This document shows, one piece after another, positions 37,605 through 42,429 of a stretch of 42,429 nucleotides of DNA. The translations under genes were made by a program, and so were the position numbers. Source of the DNA: Pseudonocardia sp. Its GTDB lineage: Bacteria; Actinomycetota; Actinomycetes; Mycobacteriales; Pseudonocardiaceae. The DNA lies in assembly GCA_030451825.1 (NCBI GenBank), contig JAKDNL010000006.1, forward strand, positions 1-42,429, given 5' to 3'. Positions within the stretch are counted from its first letter, which is position 1. Every line of letters begins with the position of its first letter. The notes below the pieces were generated by a model. The model saw nothing but the letters and a program-made list of their open reading frames with translations. It made no database searches and had not been told where the DNA came from.

Positions 37605-38717
37605 ATGAAGTCGAGAGCAGCTGTCCTGTGGGAGGCCCCCGGCGAGTGGGACATCGTCGAGGTCGATGTCGACGAGCCCAAGGACCACGAGGTCCTCGTG
37701 CGGTACGTCTCCGCGGGCCTGTGCCACTCCGACGACCACCTCACCAAGGGTGACGTGCCGTCCGCGCACTACCCCTACTGCGGAGGTCACGAGGGCGCCG
37801 GGATCATCGAGAAGGTCGGCTCCGGGGTCCGCGACCTCGAGGTCGGCGACCACTTCGTCGCCAGCTTCATCCCCGGATGCGGGCGGTGCCGGTGGTGCGC
37901 GGAGGGCAAGCAGAACCTTTGTGACAACGGCGCCTTCATGATGACCGGCACCCAGCTCGACGGGACGTTCCGGCTGCACCACGGCGACACCGACATCGCC
38001 CAGTGCTCGCTGGTCTCGACGTTCTCCGAGTACAGCGTGATCCCCGAGTGGGGTGCGATCAAGATCGACAAGAGCATCCCGCTCGAGTCCGCGGCGCTGG
38101 TCGGATGCGGTATCCCCACCGGGTGGGGGTCTGCCGTGAACGCCGGCCAGGTCCGGCCGGGCCAGGTCGTGATCGTCATGGGCGTCGGCGGGATCGGCAT
38201 CAACGCGGTGCAGGGCGCCAAGCACGCCGGAGCGCTGCGCGTCATCGCGGTCGACCCGGTGCCGTTCAAGCAGGAGAGCGCTCTCAAGCTCGGTGCGACC
38301 GACGCTGTGGGGAACATGGTCGAGGCGACCGCGCTCGCGAAGGAACTGACCAACGGGCAGGGCGCCGACTGCGCGATCGTCAGCGTCGGCGTCGCGACCG
38401 GCGAGCACGTCGCCGAGGCGTTCGCGTCCGTGCGCAAGGACGGCATCGTCGTCCTCACCGCGGTGGCGAACTACACGACGACCGGCATCCCGGTGAACCT
38501 GATGGAACTCGCGATGTACCAGAAGCGGATCCAGGGAGCCCTGTTCGGGATGTCCTCTCCGACCCGGGACGTGCCCTACTTCCTGAACATGTACCAGCAG
38601 GGCTTCCTGCGTCTCGACGAGCTCGTGACCCGACGGTACAAGCTGGAGGAGATCAACCAGGGTTACGCCGACATGCACGCCGGCGTGAACCTGCGCGGAG
38701 TCATCGACTTCGCGTGA
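37605..38717 (+). CDS. Zinc-dependent alcohol dehydrogenase, NDMA-dependent (Rxyl_3153-like) type
   Basis: GLCHSDDHLTKGDVPSAHYPYCGGHEGAG, FIPGCGRCRWCAEGKQNLCDNGA, GCGIPTGWGSAVNAGQVRPGQVVIVMGVGGIGINAVQGAKHAGA. Confidence 0.85.
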   Translation: MKSRAAVLWEAPGEWDIVEVDVDEPKDHEVLVRYVSAGLCHSDDHLTKGDVPSAHYPYCGGHEGAGIIEKVGSGVRDLEVGDHFVASFIPGCGRCRWCAEGKQNLCDNGAFMMTGTQLDGTFRLHHGDTDIAQCSLVSTFSEYSVIPEWGAIKIDKSIPLESAALVGCGIPTGWGSAVNAGQVRPGQVVIVMGVGGIGINAVQGAKHAGALRVIAVDPVPFKQESALKLGATDAVGNMVEATALAKELTNGQGADCAIVSVGVATGEHVAEAFASVRKDGIVVLTAVANYTTTGIPVNLMELAMYQKRIQGALFGMSSPTRDVPYFLNMYQQGFLRLDELVTRRYKLEEINQGYADMHAGVNLRGVIDFA

Positions 38718-39499
38718 CCGGCGACGTGCAGGCAGAGGTGACGCTGCGGCGTGCCGGACCGGTGGCGACGGTCGAGCTGGCGAACCCGGGGCGGCGCAAC
38801 GCGCTGACCGGGTCGATGCTGGCCGAGCTGTCCCGGGCCCTGCCCGAGCTCGACGACGACCCCGAGGTCCGGGTCGTCGTCGTGACCGGGCGCGGCGGCG
38901 ACTTCTGTTCCGGTGCGGATCTCTCCGCGGTCGGCGACGACCGCCACCCGTTGGGGGCGATGAACCGGATCAACCGCGCGGCACTTGCACTCCACCGGAT
39001 GTCGACGCCCACCGTCGCCCGGGTCGACGGTGTCGCGGTCGGGGCCGGGTTGAACCTGGCCCTGGCCTGCGATCTCGTCGTCTCCTCGGACCGGGCGCGG
39101 TACTCCGAGGTGTTCGTCCGGCGCGGCCTGGCTGTCGACTTCGGAGGCTCGTGGATCCTGCCGCGACTGGTCGGGATGCACCGGGCGAAGGAGCTGTGCC
39201 TGCTCGGCGAGATCGTCCCGGCGGACCGCGCAGCCGAGATGGGCCTGGTCAAGCGGGTGGTGCCCGCGGAGAAGCTGGACGAGACGGTGGACGGGCTGGC
39301 CGCCCGGCTCGCGGGTGGGCCCGCGGTCGCCATGGCGCTGACCAAACGGCTGCTCGCCGACGGCGGACAGCGCAGCATCGAGGAGGCACTCGACGCCGAG
39401 GCCGCCGCGCAGGCGATCGCGCTGCGCGGTGACGACGCGCGGGAGGCCTTCACCGCGTTCCGCGACAAGCGGGACGCCGAGTTCACCGAGACGCTCTGA
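38714..39499 (+). CDS. Enoyl-CoA hydratase/isomerase family protein
   Basis: GGDFCSGADLSAVG, ARVDGVAVGAGLNLALACDLVV; GTGA overlap. Confidence 0.9.
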   Translation: MTGDVQAEVTLRRAGPVATVELANPGRRNALTGSMLAELSRALPELDDDPEVRVVVVTGRGGDFCSGADLSAVGDDRHPLGAMNRINRAALALHRMSTPTVARVDGVAVGAGLNLALACDLVVSSDRARYSEVFVRRGLAVDFGGSWILPRLVGMHRAKELCLLGEIVPADRAAEMGLVKRVVPAEKLDETVDGLAARLAGGPAVAMALTKRLLADGGQRSIEEALDAEAAAQAIALRGDDAREAFTAFRDKRDAEFTETL

Positions 39500-39507
39500 C
39501 GGGCCCT

Positions 39508-40562
<1,055 letters not shown>

Positions 40563-40716
40563 GGGACGGCATGGGGTCGGTCGGTGCCGGTCGGTACCGC
40601 ACGGCCGACCGCCCGCACAGCCGATGTCCGTGGCGACCGGTGAGGCTCCGGTCGCCCATCAGTGAGACAGCCCGGTTCGTTCGCCAGATGCGCACCGCGG
40701 CGCGTGAAGGAGAATC

Positions 40717-42231
40717 ATGGCGACGTCAGTTGCATCCGCCCTCCACTGGTGGGCGCGTCGGAAGGGCGACCAGCAGGCCGTCGTCGTCGGCGAGGACGCG
40801 GTGACCTACCGGGAGCTGCAGGACTGGTCGGGAAGAATCGCCCGCCGGCTCGTCGGCCAGGGCGTCTCGCCCGGTGACCGGGTGGGACTGCTCAGCGCGA
40901 ACAACGTCGAGTGGGTCGCGTCGGCGTGGGGGATCATCAAGGCGGGCGGTGTACTGGTCCCGCTGAACCCCCGGCTGGTCGCGTCCGAGCTGCACACGCT
41001 GCTGGCCGATGCCGGCGCCGGCATCGTGCTGGTCGCGGACGCCCACGAGGCGGCGTTGAAGGAGGTCGTCGCGCTCGGGCACGACCTCGATGTCATGGGG
41101 CTCGACGAGATCGGCCGGATGCGGGCCGGTGAGCAGGACGACTTCCGCATCGACCTGGCCCCCGAGGACCCGGTGGCGATCCTGTTCACCAGCGGCTCCA
41201 CCGGCCTGTCCAAGGGCGTCGTCTGCACCAACCGGACGCTGCTCGACATCGTCTTCGAGAACTCGCTGACCGACCCTGGCATGCACCCCGGTGCGCGGAC
41301 CCTGCTCCTGCTGCCGCTGGCCTTCACTCCGGGTCTGGTCTACGGGGTGGTGATCACCGGCGTGCTCGGCGGGACGCTGGTCGCCGAGCGGGAGATGAAG
41401 CCGTCCCGGGCCGTGGCGCTCATCGAGAAGCACCGGATCACCGTCATGTTCGGTGTCCCGCTGATCTACCAGGCACTGGCGGCGGCGCCCGAGTTCGCCG
41501 ACGCCGACCTCAGCAGCCTCGACACCGCGATCATCGGCGGTGCGGCGGTACCGATGCCGTTGCTCAACGCCTATGCGGCCAAGGGCGTGGTCCTGCGCCA
41601 GATCTACGGCATGACCGAGGTCGGCGGCGTCGCGACGGCGACCTGGCCGGAGGAGGCCGCGGAGCACCCGGACAAGTGCGGCAGCGGCAACGTCTTCACC
41701 GAGATCAAGGTCGTGCGCGACGACGGCACCGAGTGCGATCCGGACGAGGACGGCGAGATCCTGATGCGCGGGCCGGGCGTCACGCCCGGCTACTGGCGGG
41801 ACCCGGAGAACTCCGCCAAGGCGCTCCGGGACGGGTGGTTGCACAGCGGTGACCTCGGACGACGTGACGCGCAGGGGCGGCTCACGTTCGTCGACCGGCT
41901 CAAGGACCTGATCATCACCGGCGGGATCAACGTCTCCCCGTTCGAGCTGGAGGCCGTGATCGCGAAGATCCCCGGGGTCACGGAGGTCGCGGTGATCGCC
42001 GCGCCGGACGACCGGTTCGGCGAGACCCCGGCGGCGATCGTGTCCGGCGACTCGCTCGACGCTGCGACCATCGTCGAGGAGTGCAACCGGCAGATGGCCG
42101 ACTACAAGGTGCCGCGCTACGTGATCGTCCGGGACGAGCCGCTACCGCGGCTGCCCAGCGGCAAGATCGCGAAGCCGGCCATCCGGACCGAGTACGCCGA
42201 TATCTCGGCGACTCACCAGAAGGTGCGTTGA
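40717..42231 (+). CDS. AMP-dependent acyl-CoA synthetase/ligase
   Basis: LFTSGSTGLSKGVVCTN, YGMTEVGG, GEILMRGPGVTPGYW, HSGDLG, LPSGKIAKPAIR. Confidence 0.92.
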   Translation: MATSVASALHWWARRKGDQQAVVVGEDAVTYRELQDWSGRIARRLVGQGVSPGDRVGLLSANNVEWVASAWGIIKAGGVLVPLNPRLVASELHTLLADAGAGIVLVADAHEAALKEVVALGHDLDVMGLDEIGRMRAGEQDDFRIDLAPEDPVAILFTSGSTGLSKGVVCTNRTLLDIVFENSLTDPGMHPGARTLLLLPLAFTPGLVYGVVITGVLGGTLVAEREMKPSRAVALIEKHRITVMFGVPLIYQALAAAPEFADADLSSLDTAIIGGAAVPMPLLNAYAAKGVVLRQIYGMTEVGGVATATWPEEAAEHPDKCGSGNVFTEIKVVRDDGTECDPDEDGEILMRGPGVTPGYWRDPENSAKALRDGWLHSGDLGRRDAQGRLTFVDRLKDLIITGGINVSPFELEAVIAKIPGVTEVAVIAAPDDRFGETPAAIVSGDSLDAATIVEECNRQMADYKVPRYVIVRDEPLPRLPSGKIAKPAIRTEYADISATHQKVR

Positions 42232-42429
42232 CCCCCAGCCCAACGCATCACGGCGCGGCCGCCGGGGCCCCCCCGCCCCCCCCCCGCGGCCCCCGGCGCC
42301 CGGCGAGGGCGGCGCCCCGCCGCGCGGCGGCCCCGCGGATGTGCTGGTCCCGGGGCGCTGGCCGCAAGCGGCCGCCACCCCCGGCGCGCAGGGGCCGCGG
42401 CCCCACCGGGGCACACGGTCTCGGCCCCC

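Noticed and set aside
40664-40687. GAGACA half site upstream of the last acyl-CoA ligase
   Set aside because: AGTGAGACA matches one arm but the sequence after 12 bp (CGCCAG) does not match TGTC.

Overview
High-GC actinobacterial window (Pseudonocardiaceae-like by codon bias and gene content; inference only). It carries a dense catabolic and uptake locus. (i) A complete Mce lipid/steroid-type importer at about 24.4-36.5 kb: an MceG/Mkl-like ATPase transcribed divergently from yrbEA-yrbEB-mceA-F plus two Mce-associated membrane proteins. (ii) A CoA-thioester degradation gene set: two acyl-CoA ligases, two aldehyde dehydrogenases, two enoyl-CoA hydratases, two thiolase-like plus DUF35 pairs, a tandem-fused CaiB/BaiF CoA-transferase, an SDR, an NDMA-dependent-type alcohol dehydrogenase and a flavin oxidoreductase. 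(iii) Oxygenases: two Rieske alpha subunits, each followed by an overlapping GNAT-like gene, and a P450 / 3Fe-4S ferredoxin / PDR-type reductase set. (iv) Four TetR regulators forming two paralogous pairs. The most interesting non-coding signal is a recurrent intergenic inverted motif, (T)GnGACA-N12-TGTC, present before several operons including the mce operon, which suggests one regulon. Other noteworthy points: duplicated Rieske-GNAT and thiolase-DUF35 modules, a DUF35 protein with no cysteines, thiolase-like proteins apparently lacking the nucleophilic Cys, a CoA-transferase fusion with one apparently dead domain, and a decayed WS/DGAT-hydrolase remnant with a visible 10-bp tandem duplication. 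No tRNA, rRNA, CRISPR or transposase was recognised. All family calls are from reading motifs; no database search was run.
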